Of a stretch of 55,048 bases of DNA, positions 1 through 7,764 are shown piece by piece. The position numbers and the translations under genes were made by a program. The first letter of the stretch is position 1; each line of letters opens with the position of its first letter. This stretch comes from an uncultured Acidimicrobiales bacterium (GTDB lineage: Bacteria; Actinomycetota; Acidimicrobiia; Acidimicrobiales; AC-14), in assembly GCA_902805665.1 (NCBI GenBank), contig CADCTB010000145.1, forward strand, positions 1 through 55,048. The letters are read 5' to 3'. The notes below the pieces were generated by a model. The model made no database searches and was not told the DNA's origin. It saw only the letters and a list, made by a program, of their open reading frames with translations.

Positions 1-180
1 GGGGGTGTGGGCGGTCACGGGGACTGCATGGCACGGTTTGGGCCGTGGACACCGGATGCTCCCCAGCCCATCCACGCGGACCTGACGTTCCGGCACGTGT
101 ATGCCAACCCTGGGACCTACACCGTGCGCCTCCCCTTCGCCTCGCTCGGAGACTGCACCTACGGGCCGAGCGAGGGGTAG
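1..180 (+). CDS. C-terminal end of a secreted protein with a PKD-like domain (partial)
   Basis: Frame 1 is open from the window edge to a TAG at 178-180, giving 59 residues. The stretch around FRHVYANPGTYTVRL resembles the last two strands of a PKD/Ig-like domain (a Y-x-x-x-G-x-Y-x-V pattern), and two cysteines (DCM, DCTY) could form a disulfide outside the cell. The start lies before the window, so the protein's main function cannot be seen. It is convergent with cofE, with 32 nt between the stops. The family call rests on one short motif. Confidence 0.5.
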   Translation, partial: GGVGGHGDCMARFGPWTPDAPQPIHADLTFRHVYANPGTYTVRLPFASLGDCTYGPSEG

Positions 181-212
181 CGACGACCGCCGTCACCGTG
201 AGCTCCTGAGCC

Positions 213-911
213 TTATCGGAACAGGTCCTCGGCGGGGGGGCGGACGATCTCGGCCCGCACCGAGGCGTCCCGGAACCACGACGGGTCGACGCCCCGGATG
301 ACGGCGGCAGCCACGCCGGTGGCCTTGCCCATGACGAGCTCGGCGGCCGAGGCCAGCTCGTCGGCGACCGCGACCTCGGTCACCTCCAGCGGCCGGCCCA
401 GGGCGTCGGAGGTGCCGCGGAGGTCGAGGATCGCAGCGATGCCCGCGCAGCCGATGGCCACGTCGGTCACCCCTTGGCGCCACGTCCGGCCGAAGGTGTC
501 GGAGACGATGACCCCGACCTCGACCCCCGGCGCAGCCCGCAGCCCGTCCCGGATGCGCCGGGCGGAGCGGTCGGCATCCACCGGGAGCAGGGTGACGTAT
601 CCGTCGGGCACGTTGGAGCGGTCGATCCCGGCGTTGGCGCAGACGAAACCCGAGGCCGTCTCGGAGATGACCAGGTCGCCCCGGCGGCGGAGCACCCGCA
701 CGGACTCGGCTGCGACGACAGCGGCGTAGGCGGCCGGGTCGTCGGGGTCCACCGCCACCATGCGGCCCTCGGCTTTCGACACGACCTTCTGGGTGACCAC
801 GACCACGTCGCCGTCGACCAGGGCGGCGCACGCCGCGACCATCGGGGCCAGCCGGTCGCCGGGCCGGACCTCGGGCAGGCCTTCGACGGCGATGATCTCC
901 AGGCGCCTCAC
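213..911 (-). CDS. cofE: Coenzyme F420-0:L-glutamate ligase (CofE domain only)
   Basis: The 232-residue protein adds gamma-linked glutamate to F420-0 using GTP, the last step of F420 synthesis in the cytoplasm. CofE-family features include an N-terminal IIAVEGLPEVRPGD, the VTQKVVSKAEGR segment, and the conserved VSDTFGRTWRQG and VAIGCAG segments. The length fits a stand-alone CofE of about 250 residues. The roughly 200-residue C-terminal nitroreductase-like domain of mycobacterial FbiB is absent. The GTG start overlaps the cofD stop by 4 nt (GTGA), so the two are translationally coupled. It is the last gene of a PPOX-cofD-cofE operon. Confidence 0.93.
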   Translation of the reverse strand: MRRLEIIAVEGLPEVRPGDRLAPMVAACAALVDGDVVVVTQKVVSKAEGRMVAVDPDDPAAYAAVVAAESVRVLRRRGDLVISETASGFVCANAGIDRSNVPDGYVTLLPVDADRSARRIRDGLRAAPGVEVGVIVSDTFGRTWRQGVTDVAIGCAGIAAILDLRGTSDALGRPLEVTEVAVADELASAAELVMGKATGVAAAVIRGVDPSWFRDASVRAEIVRPPAEDLFR

Positions 912-1855
912 GCCGCGTCCATGACCGCCCGGGCCAGTTCGGCGGCCTCGTCCGGTCCCCGCATCACCGTCGGCGTGACCAGGCAGCGCATGCCGGCGGC
1001 TTCGACCGCTGGGGCGAGGGCGGCGTCGGCCTCGTCCACGACCAGGGTGGCGGCCAGGGGGGCATAGAGGCGGGCCACGCCCACCACCGACACCTCGTGG
1101 CCCAGTTCGGCAAGCAGGCGGCCCGCAGGGCCCTTGAGGGCTGCGCCGGCCACGATGGGCGACACGGCCACGACCCGGTCGCGGGAGGCGGTCACCGCGT
1201 CCCGTACGCCCGGCACAGCCAGGAGCGGCCCGATGGACACGATGGGGTTCGACGGGCAGATGACCACGACGCCGGGGGTGGCCAGGGCGTCGAGCACGCC
1301 GGGCGCCGGACGAGAGGCGTCCGCCCCCCGGAACCGGACGCTGCGCACCGCCACGTCGTGGGCGCGGCGCACGAAGTAGTCCTGGAAGCTGATCTCGCCT
1401 TCGTCCTCGACGTCCATCATCGTCTCCACCCGGTCGTCGGTGACCGGGACGACCGCCACCTCGACCTCCCAGGCCGCGGCGATCTCTGCTGTCACCGTCG
1501 ACAGCGGCGCCCCGTCGGCCAGTCGCTGGGTGCGGAACAGGTGGGTGGCCAGGTCACGGTCGCCGAGACTGAACCACGAGAAGCGGGAAGGGTAGCGGGC
1601 CAGCGCCTCCATGGTGGTCCAGGTCTCGCCCTCGAGCCCCCAGCCCCGTTCCCGGCTGATCGCCCCGGCCAGGGTGTAGGTGACCGTGTCGAGGTCGGGG
1701 CTCACGTGGAGGCCGTGGAGGTTGGCGTCGTCGCCGGTGTTCACCACGGCCACGATCCGCCGGGGGTCGACCACGTCCACCAGACCGCTGAGGAACCGCG
1801 CCGCCCCCACTCCACCGCAGAGAGCGGTGACGAGCGGACCCTCGCCTGCGGTCAG
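908..1855 (-). CDS. cofD: 2-phospho-L-lactate / phosphoenolpyruvate transferase, F420 biosynthesis
   Basis: CofD/FbiA joins the activated 3-carbon unit to the deazaflavin Fo to give (dehydro-)F420-0. Signatures are GGVGAARFLSGL near the N-terminus, VVNTGDDANLHGLHVSPDLD, the WFSLGDRDLATH segment and CPSNPIVSIGPLL. The start is a problem because no ATG or TTG precedes the GGVGA motif. A CTG at 1853-1855 overlaps the stop of the upstream gene (CTGA) and has GGGAG 5 nt before it, giving 315 residues. A GTG at 1892-1894 would give 328 residues but has no Shine-Dalgarno sequence. I prefer the CTG. The function is secure, the exact start is not. Confidence 0.92.
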   Translation of the reverse strand: MTAGEGPLVTALCGGVGAARFLSGLVDVVDPRRIVAVVNTGDDANLHGLHVSPDLDTVTYTLAGAISRERGWGLEGETWTTMEALARYPSRFSWFSLGDRDLATHLFRTQRLADGAPLSTVTAEIAAAWEVEVAVVPVTDDRVETMMDVEDEGEISFQDYFVRRAHDVAVRSVRFRGADASRPAPGVLDALATPGVVVICPSNPIVSIGPLLAVPGVRDAVTASRDRVVAVSPIVAGAALKGPAGRLLAELGHEVSVVGVARLYAPLAATLVVDEADAALAPAVEAAGMRCLVTPTVMRGPDEAAELARAVMDAA

Positions 1856-2304
1856 CGCCGCTCCCGGGTCTCGATGCCCCGGCCGGGGTGCCACGACCGG
1901 ATGACCAGGTGGTCGCCGCCGACGGTGGTCAACACCACTTCGTTCACGTCGATACGGAAACGGTGGGAGCCGTCGGGCGGGGCCGGATCGGTGACCTCGA
2001 CGCCCGCGCCGCTGATCTTGGCGTCGCCCAACCACGACGCAGGATCCGCCTCGGGCGCGTCCTCGGTGGGGCAGTGCAGGGCGAGGCGTGGGTCCCGGCG
2101 GAGGTCGAGGGCCTTGAGGGAGGCCGGCATCATGCCGAGGTAGATCTCGCCGTCGTCGGCGAATTCCACCTCGGTACCGCTGATTCGCGGCGACCCGTCC
2201 TTCCGCAGCGTGGCCAGGGTGGCGTGCTTGCGGATGGCGAAGCACCTGCGCACGTGGGCCGCGAAGTCGGGGTCGGCTGCCACGACGTCCTGCCATCCGG
2301 CCAC
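1852..2304 (-). CDS. Pyridoxamine 5'-phosphate oxidase-fold protein, probable F420-dependent reductase
   Basis: A 150-residue single-domain split-barrel protein. The N-terminal HATLATLRKDGSPRISGTEV and the following EIYLGMMPASLKALDLRRDPR are the usual PPOX/FDOR pattern (first strands plus the K..DL.RDPR helix that lines the cofactor site). Family members bind FMN, F420 or haem. F420 is favoured because the gene is the first of an operon with cofD and cofE, but cofactor and substrate are inferred. The start is GTG at 2304. Only 2 nt separate it from the longest form of the divergent dehydrogenase, so one of the two starts, more likely the latter, is probably annotated too far upstream. Confidence 0.8.
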   Translation of the reverse strand: MAGWQDVVAADPDFAAHVRRCFAIRKHATLATLRKDGSPRISGTEVEFADDGEIYLGMMPASLKALDLRRDPRLALHCPTEDAPEADPASWLGDAKISGAGVEVTDPAPPDGSHRFRIDVNEVVLTTVGGDHLVIRSWHPGRGIETRERR

Positions 2305-2306
2305 CC

Positions 2307-3569
2307 GTGCATCATGCCCCGTCTGCGGCCGGTCAGGATCACCGGAGGCCTCCTGAGGGCCGGGTATCGTTCGGCATCCAGGACTTCAGCCGAGACGTCG
2401 TCGTGATCGGGGGGTGCGGGCGGGTCGGGCTTCCACTGGGGCTGGCCTTCGCCGACCGCGGCCTCCGAGTCACCCTGTTCGACATCAATCCGGCCGCGGT
2501 CGCTGACGTGGCGGCGGGGCGGCTGCCCTTCGACGAGCCGGGCGCCGCCGAGGTCATGGCCCGGGTCGTCGGCCACACGCTCGACGCCACCACCGACCCG
2601 GCATGCGTGGCCCTGGCCGAGCACGTGGTCATCGTGGTCGGCACGCCGGTCGACGAACACCTCAACCCCGAGCCTCAAGCCGTTCCCGAGGCGGTCGCCG
2701 CCCTGGCCGGCCAGCTGCGCGACGGACAGCTCCTCGTGCTGCGCAGCACCCTGTACCCCGGCGTCACCGCCATGGTCGAGCGCCTGGTGGCCGGCATGGG
2801 GAAGGACGTCGACGTGGCCTTCTGCCCGGAGCGCATCGCCGAGGGCAAGGCCATGACGGAGCTGTTCGAGCTCCCGCAGCTCGTCGCCGCCCGCACCGAC
2901 CGGGCCATGGAGCGCTCGGCCAAGCTGTTCCGCACCCTCACCGCCCAGGTCGTGCCCCTGGCGCCGGAGGAGGCCGAGCTGGCCAAGCTGTTCACGAACA
3001 CGTGGCGCTACATCCGCTTCGCCATCGCCAACCAGCTCTACATGATCGCCAACGACTACGGCCTGGACTTCGAGCGCATCCGTGGCGCCATGGCTCACGA
3101 CTATCCGCGGGCGGCCGACCTGCCGGGAGCCGGCTTCGCGGCCGGGCCGTGCCTGCTGAAGGACACCATGCAGCTGGCCGCGTTCAACAACAACAACTTC
3201 ACCCTGGGCCATGCGGCGATGATGGTGAACGAGGGCCTGCCCCTCTATGTCGTCCACCGTCTCGAGCAGCGCTTCGACCTGCCGGCGATGACCGTCGGCA
3301 TCCTGGGCATGGGCTTCAAGGCGGAGTCCGACGACGCACGCGACAGCCTCAGCTACAAGCTCAAGCGCATCCTCCGGTTCAAGGCGGCCGGCGTGCTCAC
3401 GACCGACCCACACGTCAGGTCCGACCCCGATCTGCTCGCCCTCGACGAGGTCCTGGAGCGAGCCGACGTGCTGGTGATCGGCGCCCCGCACCAGGCGTAT
3501 GCGGGGCTGAAGCCGCGCCAGCCCGTGATCGACATCTGGGACCTCTACGGCAACGGGGTGGTCGTGTGA
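2307..3569 (+). CDS. Nucleotide-sugar dehydrogenase (UDP-glucose / UDP-ManNAc dehydrogenase family)
   Basis: About 420 residues. It oxidises C6 of a UDP-hexose to the uronic acid with 2 NAD+. The order is an N-terminal Rossmann domain (GGCGRVGLPLG), VVGTPVDEHL, LRSTLYPGVT and CPERIAEGKA, a central helical dimer domain (KLFTNTWRYIRFAIANQ), the catalytic cysteine in GPCLLKDT, and a C-terminal UDP-binding domain with GILGMGFKAESDD. WecC-like and Ugd-like enzymes cannot be separated by eye. The start is uncertain: GTG 2307 abuts the divergent gene, while GTG 2403 would cut the first beta strand. It heads an operon with a GT2 and an epimerase. Confidence 0.88.
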   Translation: MHHAPSAAGQDHRRPPEGRVSFGIQDFSRDVVVIGGCGRVGLPLGLAFADRGLRVTLFDINPAAVADVAAGRLPFDEPGAAEVMARVVGHTLDATTDPACVALAEHVVIVVGTPVDEHLNPEPQAVPEAVAALAGQLRDGQLLVLRSTLYPGVTAMVERLVAGMGKDVDVAFCPERIAEGKAMTELFELPQLVAARTDRAMERSAKLFRTLTAQVVPLAPEEAELAKLFTNTWRYIRFAIANQLYMIANDYGLDFERIRGAMAHDYPRAADLPGAGFAAGPCLLKDTMQLAAFNNNNFTLGHAAMMVNEGLPLYVVHRLEQRFDLPAMTVGILGMGFKAESDDARDSLSYKLKRILRFKAAGVLTTDPHVRSDPDLLALDEVLERADVLVIGAPHQAYAGLKPRQPVIDIWDLYGNGVVV

Positions 3570-3639
3570 GCGGACCGGCCGGCTGCGTGCCCGAACGCAC
3601 TGGAGGCCGGACCATGAGCAGCCACCGGCCGGAAGCCCG

Positions 3640-4386
3640 GTGAGCGCCCCGCGCGTCTCCGTGGTCATCCCCGCCCACAACGAGGGCGACGCCATCGTGG
3701 CGTGCCTCGACCGGATGTTCGAGGCGGTGACCCTGCCCTGCGAGATCCTCGTGGTGGTCGACACGCCCGACGACACGACGGTGCCCTGGCTGGAGAAGTA
3801 CGCCAAGGAAGAGCCCCGCCTGGTGCCCACCTTGAACACCTACGGTCGCGGCCCGGCCGACGCCATGCGCTTCGGCGTCGACCAGGCCCAGGCCCCGGTG
3901 GTGGTCGTCACCATGGCCGACGGGTGCGACGACCCCCAGCAGATCGACGCCCTGGCCCGGCTGGTCGAGCGGGGCGTGGTGATCGCCGCCGCCTCCCGGT
4001 ACTCCCGGGGCGGCCAGCAGGTCGGCGTACCGACGATGAAGCGGGCGATGTCGAAGGCCGCCGGCCTCACCCTGTGCTGGTTCGCCCGGGTGGGCACCCA
4101 TGACGCCACCAACTCGTTCAAGGCGTACTCCAAGGCGTTCATCCAGGAGGTCGGCATCCAGGCCGACGCCGGCTTCGAGATGGGCATCGAGCTGGTCGCC
4201 AAGGCGCGGCGTCTGCGCCGGCCGGTCGCCGAGCTGCCCACCATCTGGCTCGACCGCACGGCAGGCGTCTCCAACTTCAAGGTCGCGGCCTGGCTGTCGC
4301 GCTACCTCCGCTGGTACTTCCTGGCCTTCGGGCCGAGACTGGACCTGCAGGAGCTCAACCGGCGTACAGGAAGGGTGTCTTCGTGA
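3640..4386 (+). CDS. Family 2 glycosyltransferase (DPM1-like, cytoplasmic)
   Basis: 248 residues with a GT-A fold. VSVVIPAHNEGDAIVACLD forms the nucleotide-binding start, ILVVVDTPDDTT follows, and VVTMADGCDD takes the DXD position. The later DATNSFKAYSKAF and ADAGFEMGIELVAKA segments match dolichol/polyprenyl-phosphate hexose synthases. There is no clear membrane segment apart from a hydrophobic C-terminal helix (YLRWYFLAFG). The GTG start lies 70 nt after the dehydrogenase, and the stop overlaps the next gene by 4 nt. Sugar and acceptor are unknown. The context suggests use of a uronic-acid or epimerised sugar. Confidence 0.82.
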   Translation: MSAPRVSVVIPAHNEGDAIVACLDRMFEAVTLPCEILVVVDTPDDTTVPWLEKYAKEEPRLVPTLNTYGRGPADAMRFGVDQAQAPVVVVTMADGCDDPQQIDALARLVERGVVIAAASRYSRGGQQVGVPTMKRAMSKAAGLTLCWFARVGTHDATNSFKAYSKAFIQEVGIQADAGFEMGIELVAKARRLRRPVAELPTIWLDRTAGVSNFKVAAWLSRYLRWYFLAFGPRLDLQELNRRTGRVSS

Positions 4387-5408
4387 GTCGCGTTCTGGTG
4401 AGTGGGGCGTCGGGGTTCATCGGCGGGTACGTCGTCGAGGAGCTGCTGGCTCGGGGGCACTCGGTCGTCGGCGTCGACAACTTCTCCAAGTACGGCAAGG
4501 TGGCCAAGTCCTTCGACGGGCACTGCAACTACCAGCTGGTGGAGGGCGACTGCCGCGACGTGGCCCTGATGACCGGCCTGCTCTCGGGTTGCGACCACTT
4601 CGTCGCCGGGGCCGCCCTTATCGGAGGCATCTCCTACTTCCACGCCTACGCCTACGACCTGCTGGCCGCCAACGAGCGCATCACCGCCGCCAGTTGTGAC
4701 GCGGCTATCGCCGCCCACCGCGCCGGGCGCCTCCAGAAGGTCACCTACATGTCGTCGTCGATGGTGTTCGAGTCGGCCGACTCGTGGCCGTCGTACGAGG
4801 GGCAGCAGCGCGAGGTGCCGCCGCCCAAGTCGTCCTACGGCTTCCAGAAGCTGGCGGTGGAGTACTTCGCCCAGGCGGCCTGGGACCAGTACCAACTGCC
4901 GTTCACCATCGTCCGGCCCTTCAACTGCGTGGGGATCGGCGAGGGCCGGGCCCTCGGCGACGTGGAGGTGCTCTCCGGCAACGTGAAGCTGGCCATGAGC
5001 CACGTGGTGCCCGATCTGGTCCAGAAGGTGCTGAAGGGCCAGGACCCGCTGCACATCCTGGGCGACGGTTCGCAGATCCGTCACTACACATACGGCGGCG
5101 ACCTGGCCAAGGGCATCGTGACCGCCATGGAGCACCCTGACGCCCGCAACGAGGACTTCAACCTCTCCACCGCGGCGTCGACCACGGTGCTCGAGCTGGC
5201 CGAGCTGATCTGGCGCAAGATCAGGGGCACCGACGTGCCGTTCCGTTACGTCTCCGAGGACCCCTTCGAGCACGACGTGCAGCGGCGGGTGCCGGCCACC
5301 GACAAGGCCAAGCGGGTCCTCGGCTTCGAGGCCACCACGCCCCTCGACGAGATCCTCGACGAGGTCATCCCCTGGATCGAGGCCGCCGTCGCCGACGGCA
5401 CGATCTAG
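4383..5408 (+). CDS. NAD-dependent sugar-nucleotide epimerase/dehydratase
   Basis: A 341-residue extended short-chain dehydrogenase. VLVSGASGFIGGYVVEELL is the Gly-rich NAD site, YMSSSMVFE carries the active-site Ser region, and SSYGFQKLAVEYF holds the catalytic YxxxK. VRPFNCVGIGEG and DGSQIRHYTYGGDLAKG are typical of UDP-glucose 4-epimerase-like enzymes. The TGD/AAL positions are replaced by GAALIGGISYF. The start overlaps the GT2 stop (GTGA), and it is the last gene of the three-gene operon. It probably supplies an epimerised nucleotide sugar. The exact substrate cannot be read. Confidence 0.86.
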   Translation: MSRVLVSGASGFIGGYVVEELLARGHSVVGVDNFSKYGKVAKSFDGHCNYQLVEGDCRDVALMTGLLSGCDHFVAGAALIGGISYFHAYAYDLLAANERITAASCDAAIAAHRAGRLQKVTYMSSSMVFESADSWPSYEGQQREVPPPKSSYGFQKLAVEYFAQAAWDQYQLPFTIVRPFNCVGIGEGRALGDVEVLSGNVKLAMSHVVPDLVQKVLKGQDPLHILGDGSQIRHYTYGGDLAKGIVTAMEHPDARNEDFNLSTAASTTVLELAELIWRKIRGTDVPFRYVSEDPFEHDVQRRVPATDKAKRVLGFEATTPLDEILDEVIPWIEAAVADGTI

Positions 5409-5417
5409 GTGCGGTGA

Positions 5418-6092
5418 TCAGGTTCCGACGGGGATGAAGCGGGCCAGGCCGATGACCTGGCGGACATAGTCGTCGGAGTGGTTGTAGTTCCACAAAGCGG
5501 AGTGGAGCTGGTGCGGATCGGCCCCGCCGTTGGCGCACAGCAGGCGGGCGGCGCCGTGGACGGCGTCGATCGGGTTCATGATGTCGCTGACCCCGTCGCC
5601 GTCGCCGTCGGCCCCGTACGCCTCCCACGTCGACGGAAGGAACTGCATCGGCCCCACCGCGCCGGCTGACGAGGTGCCCGTCTGCAGGCCCAGACTGCTC
5701 TCCACCGAGCCGATGGCCACCAGGACCGCTGAGGACAGACCTGGGCACGTGGCTGCGGCCTGCCGGGCGAGCGGCAGCCAGGTGGCGCGGTCCCCGGGGA
5801 TCGGGGCCGGCACGGATCCGTCAGACCCATCCTCCGTCCGGACGTCGGCTGCCGGTTGGGCGTCGATCGAGCCGGCCTGGACGACGACGGCGGGCGCCAC
5901 GACCGTGGCCAGGAAGGCGAGGGCCAATCGGCCCGGCCGCTGCAGGAGCTCGGTGTTCAGCCGGGCGAGGAACGCGCCGGTGTCGGGCGATGCGGGACGC
6001 GCCGGAGGAGGCTCGACGTCAGCCGGGACCGCCGTGAACACGTTCGAGACAGCCTGGCAGGCCGCCGTCAGGTGCCGGCGCGGGGACCTCAA
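5418..6092 (-). CDS. Secreted/membrane-anchored lytic transglycosylase (SLT fold)
   Basis: 224 residues. A positively charged N-terminal part is followed by one hydrophobic segment (residues 54-72, LALAFLATVVAPAVVVQAG), which acts as signal peptide or anchor. A Pro/Asp-rich linker comes next, then a catalytic domain with the Glu in AIGSVESSLG, GAVGPMQFLPSTW, and the closing ALWNYNHSDDYVRQV. It cleaves peptidoglycan glycan strands with anhydro-muramic acid formation. The start is TTG 6092, which overlaps the stop of a 31-codon leader ORF (TTGA), implying translational coupling. It is convergent with the epimerase (9 nt). Confidence 0.85.
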   Translation of the reverse strand: MRSPRRHLTAACQAVSNVFTAVPADVEPPPARPASPDTGAFLARLNTELLQRPGRLALAFLATVVAPAVVVQAGSIDAQPAADVRTEDGSDGSVPAPIPGDRATWLPLARQAAATCPGLSSAVLVAIGSVESSLGLQTGTSSAGAVGPMQFLPSTWEAYGADGDGDGVSDIMNPIDAVHGAARLLCANGGADPHQLHSALWNYNHSDDYVRQVIGLARFIPVGT

Positions 6093-6184
6093 GCCCTCTG
6101 GTCCGGGTGGGCCGCCACGAGCACGCTTGGAGGGAGGCCCGCAGCCCGAAGGGCGCGTCCGCGGACGTCCGGATCGTCGGTCAT
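6089..6184 (-). CDS. 31-residue leader ORF coupled to the lytic transglycosylase
   Basis: An ATG at 6184 has AAGGAG 9 nt upstream and opens a 31-codon frame (begins MTDDPDVRGRALRAAGLPP). Its TGA overlaps the TTG start of the transglycosylase by 4 nt. The good ribosome site sits here, while the TTG itself has only weak SD, so ribosomes probably reach the enzyme gene through this ORF. The peptide has no recognised family. It could be a coupling leader, a small protein, or the real N-terminus if a frameshift exists. Confidence 0.5.
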   Translation of the reverse strand: MTDDPDVRGRALRAAGLPPSVLVAAHPDQRA

Positions 6185-6292
6185 TCGGTGCTGGCTCCTT
6201 CTGCTAGGGCCGCCCAGAGGCTCCGCCAAACCGCAGGCCCCGGCCTCGGATCGTGCTGAGGCCGGTCGTGCTCGATTGGGATGACTGGCACC

Positions 6293-6322
6293 ACCCTAGG
6301 CAGGAGCGGCCCTCCCGCTCAA
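6293..6322 (-). promoter_or_regulatory. Candidate SigA-type promoter of the transglycosylase transcript
   Basis: On the minus strand TTGAGC (6317-6322) and TAGGGT (6293-6298) are separated by 18 nt. Transcription would start near 6286 and leave a leader of about 100 nt before the small ORF and about 195 nt before the enzyme. That is long enough for RNA-based control, but I could not match it to a known riboswitch. Confidence 0.35.
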
Positions 6323-6375
6323 ACGGAAGCGCCCGGAGAAGGGTCGGGGACCGCAGTTGCGGGAAGGCACAGCCC

Positions 6376-7764
6376 ATGCCTGAGCTGCTCGTCACCGACC
6401 CTTCCACCGGCCAGCCGGTGGGCCGTCTGCCCGAGTCCGACGCCGAGGAGCTCGTCGCCGCCGCCCGGGCGGCCCATGCCGGTTGGTCTCGTACAAGCCC
6501 CGGTGAGCGCGCCGCATCCCTCAAGGGCGGCGCCCGTCGCCTCCGGGCCGCGACCGACGATCTCGCCCTGCTGCAGACCCGGGAGGGGGGCAAGCCTCTG
6601 GGCGACTCACGGGGCGGGGTCGAGGCGGGCATCGGTGCGGTGGAGCAGTACGCGGAGCTCGGCCCCCTCCATCGCGGCCGGGCGCTGCAGGGCTCCTGGG
6701 GCGCCACCGACTCGATGATCCGGGTCAGTCGGGGAGTCGCGGCCCTGTGCCTGCCGTGGAACGACCCGGTGGCCATCGCCTGCGCCCAGATCGCCGCCAA
6801 CCTCGTCGTCGGCAACACCGTGATCTGCAAGCCCAGCGAGAAGACGCCGCTGGCCACGGGCGAGGTCATCCGGCTGCTGAACGAGGAGCTGCCGGCCGGC
6901 GTGCTCCAGCTGGCGGTGGGCGAGGGGGCCCTGGGGGCGACGCTGGCCGCCCACCCGGGCGTCGACGTGGTGGTGCACGTGGGCTCGGTGTCGACCGGGC
7001 GCTCGGTGGCCGCCGCATGTGCCGCCCGGGGCGCCAAGGCGGTGCTCGAGCTGGGCGGGAAGGACCCGATGATCGTCGACGCCGGAGTCGACCCCGGGTG
7101 GGCGGCGGAGCAGGCCGCCGCCGGTTGCTTCGCCAACGCGGGCCAGATCTGCACGTCGGTCGAGCGCATCTACGTCCACACCGAGGTCGCCGACGCCTTC
7201 CTCGACGAGTTGGTGGCCCGGGCCAAGGCGTTGCGCGTCGGCCCGGGCACGGATGCGACGACCGAGATGGGCCCCATGATCGACGACCACCAGCGAGCCA
7301 CCGTGGCCGGCCACGTCGATGACGCCGTCGACGCCGGCGCCGAGCTGCTCTGCGGTGGCTCGCCCGTGGAGGGCGCCGGCTCGTACTACCCGCCGACCGT
7401 GCTGTCGGGGGTCCGCCCCGGGATGGCGGTGGTGGAGGAGGAGACGTTCGGGCCGGTCGCGGCCGTGCAGGTCGTCGACTCCTTCGACGAGGCCCTGTCA
7501 CTGGCCGACGGCACGGGCTACGGCCTGGCGGCCGTCGTCCTCACGCCGGACATGGACCATGCCCAACGGGCGGTCCGCGAGCTCTCCGTCGGGACGGTGA
7601 AGGTGAACGCCGCGTTCGGTGGGGCGCCCGGAGGGGCGGCCACCCCCCACGGGGCGTCGGGTGACGGCTTCGGCTACGGCCCGGAGCTGCTCGACGAGCT
7701 CACCCGGGTGCGGGTGGTCCACGTCGAACCGCCTCCGTCAGCGCACGCCGCAGACCTCGGTTGA
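6376..7764 (+). CDS. NAD(P)-dependent aldehyde dehydrogenase (succinate-semialdehyde dehydrogenase-like)
   Basis: A 462-residue member of the ALDH superfamily. It oxidises an aldehyde to the acid through a thioester on Cys. CLPWNDPVAIA and VICKPSEKTPLA form the NAD-binding part, the general base Glu is in VLELGGKDP, and the nucleophile Cys is in NAGQICTSVERIYV. EEETFGPVAAV follows near the C-terminus. ATG 6376 is used rather than the longer in-frame ORF because family homology begins at MPELLVTDPSTG and GGGAAGG lies about 8 nt upstream. It is monocistronic, and its 3' end overlaps the convergent GT-C gene by 27 nt. The physiological aldehyde is unknown. Confidence 0.88.
   Translation: MPELLVTDPSTGQPVGRLPESDAEELVAAARAAHAGWSRTSPGERAASLKGGARRLRAATDDLALLQTREGGKPLGDSRGGVEAGIGAVEQYAELGPLHRGRALQGSWGATDSMIRVSRGVAALCLPWNDPVAIACAQIAANLVVGNTVICKPSEKTPLATGEVIRLLNEELPAGVLQLAVGEGALGATLAAHPGVDVVVHVGSVSTGRSVAAACAARGAKAVLELGGKDPMIVDAGVDPGWAAEQAAAGCFANAGQICTSVERIYVHTEVADAFLDELVARAKALRVGPGTDATTEMGPMIDDHQRATVAGHVDDAVDAGAELLCGGSPVEGAGSYYPPTVLSGVRPGMAVVEEETFGPVAAVQVVDSFDEALSLADGTGYGLAAVVLTPDMDHAQRAVRELSVGTVKVNAAFGGAPGGAATPHGASGDGFGYGPELLDELTRVRVVHVEPPPSAHAADLG

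Noticed and set aside
2130-3839. Minus-strand open frame opposite the nucleotide-sugar dehydrogenase
   Set aside because: The plus strand has an unbroken dehydrogenase with catalytic Cys and all motifs; the antisense product is His/Gln-rich without pattern.
6184-6300. c-di-AMP (ydaO) riboswitch before the lytic transglycosylase
   Set aside because: Gene type and leader length fit, but I could not find the conserved core segments by eye. A covariance search is needed, so it is left as an open question.
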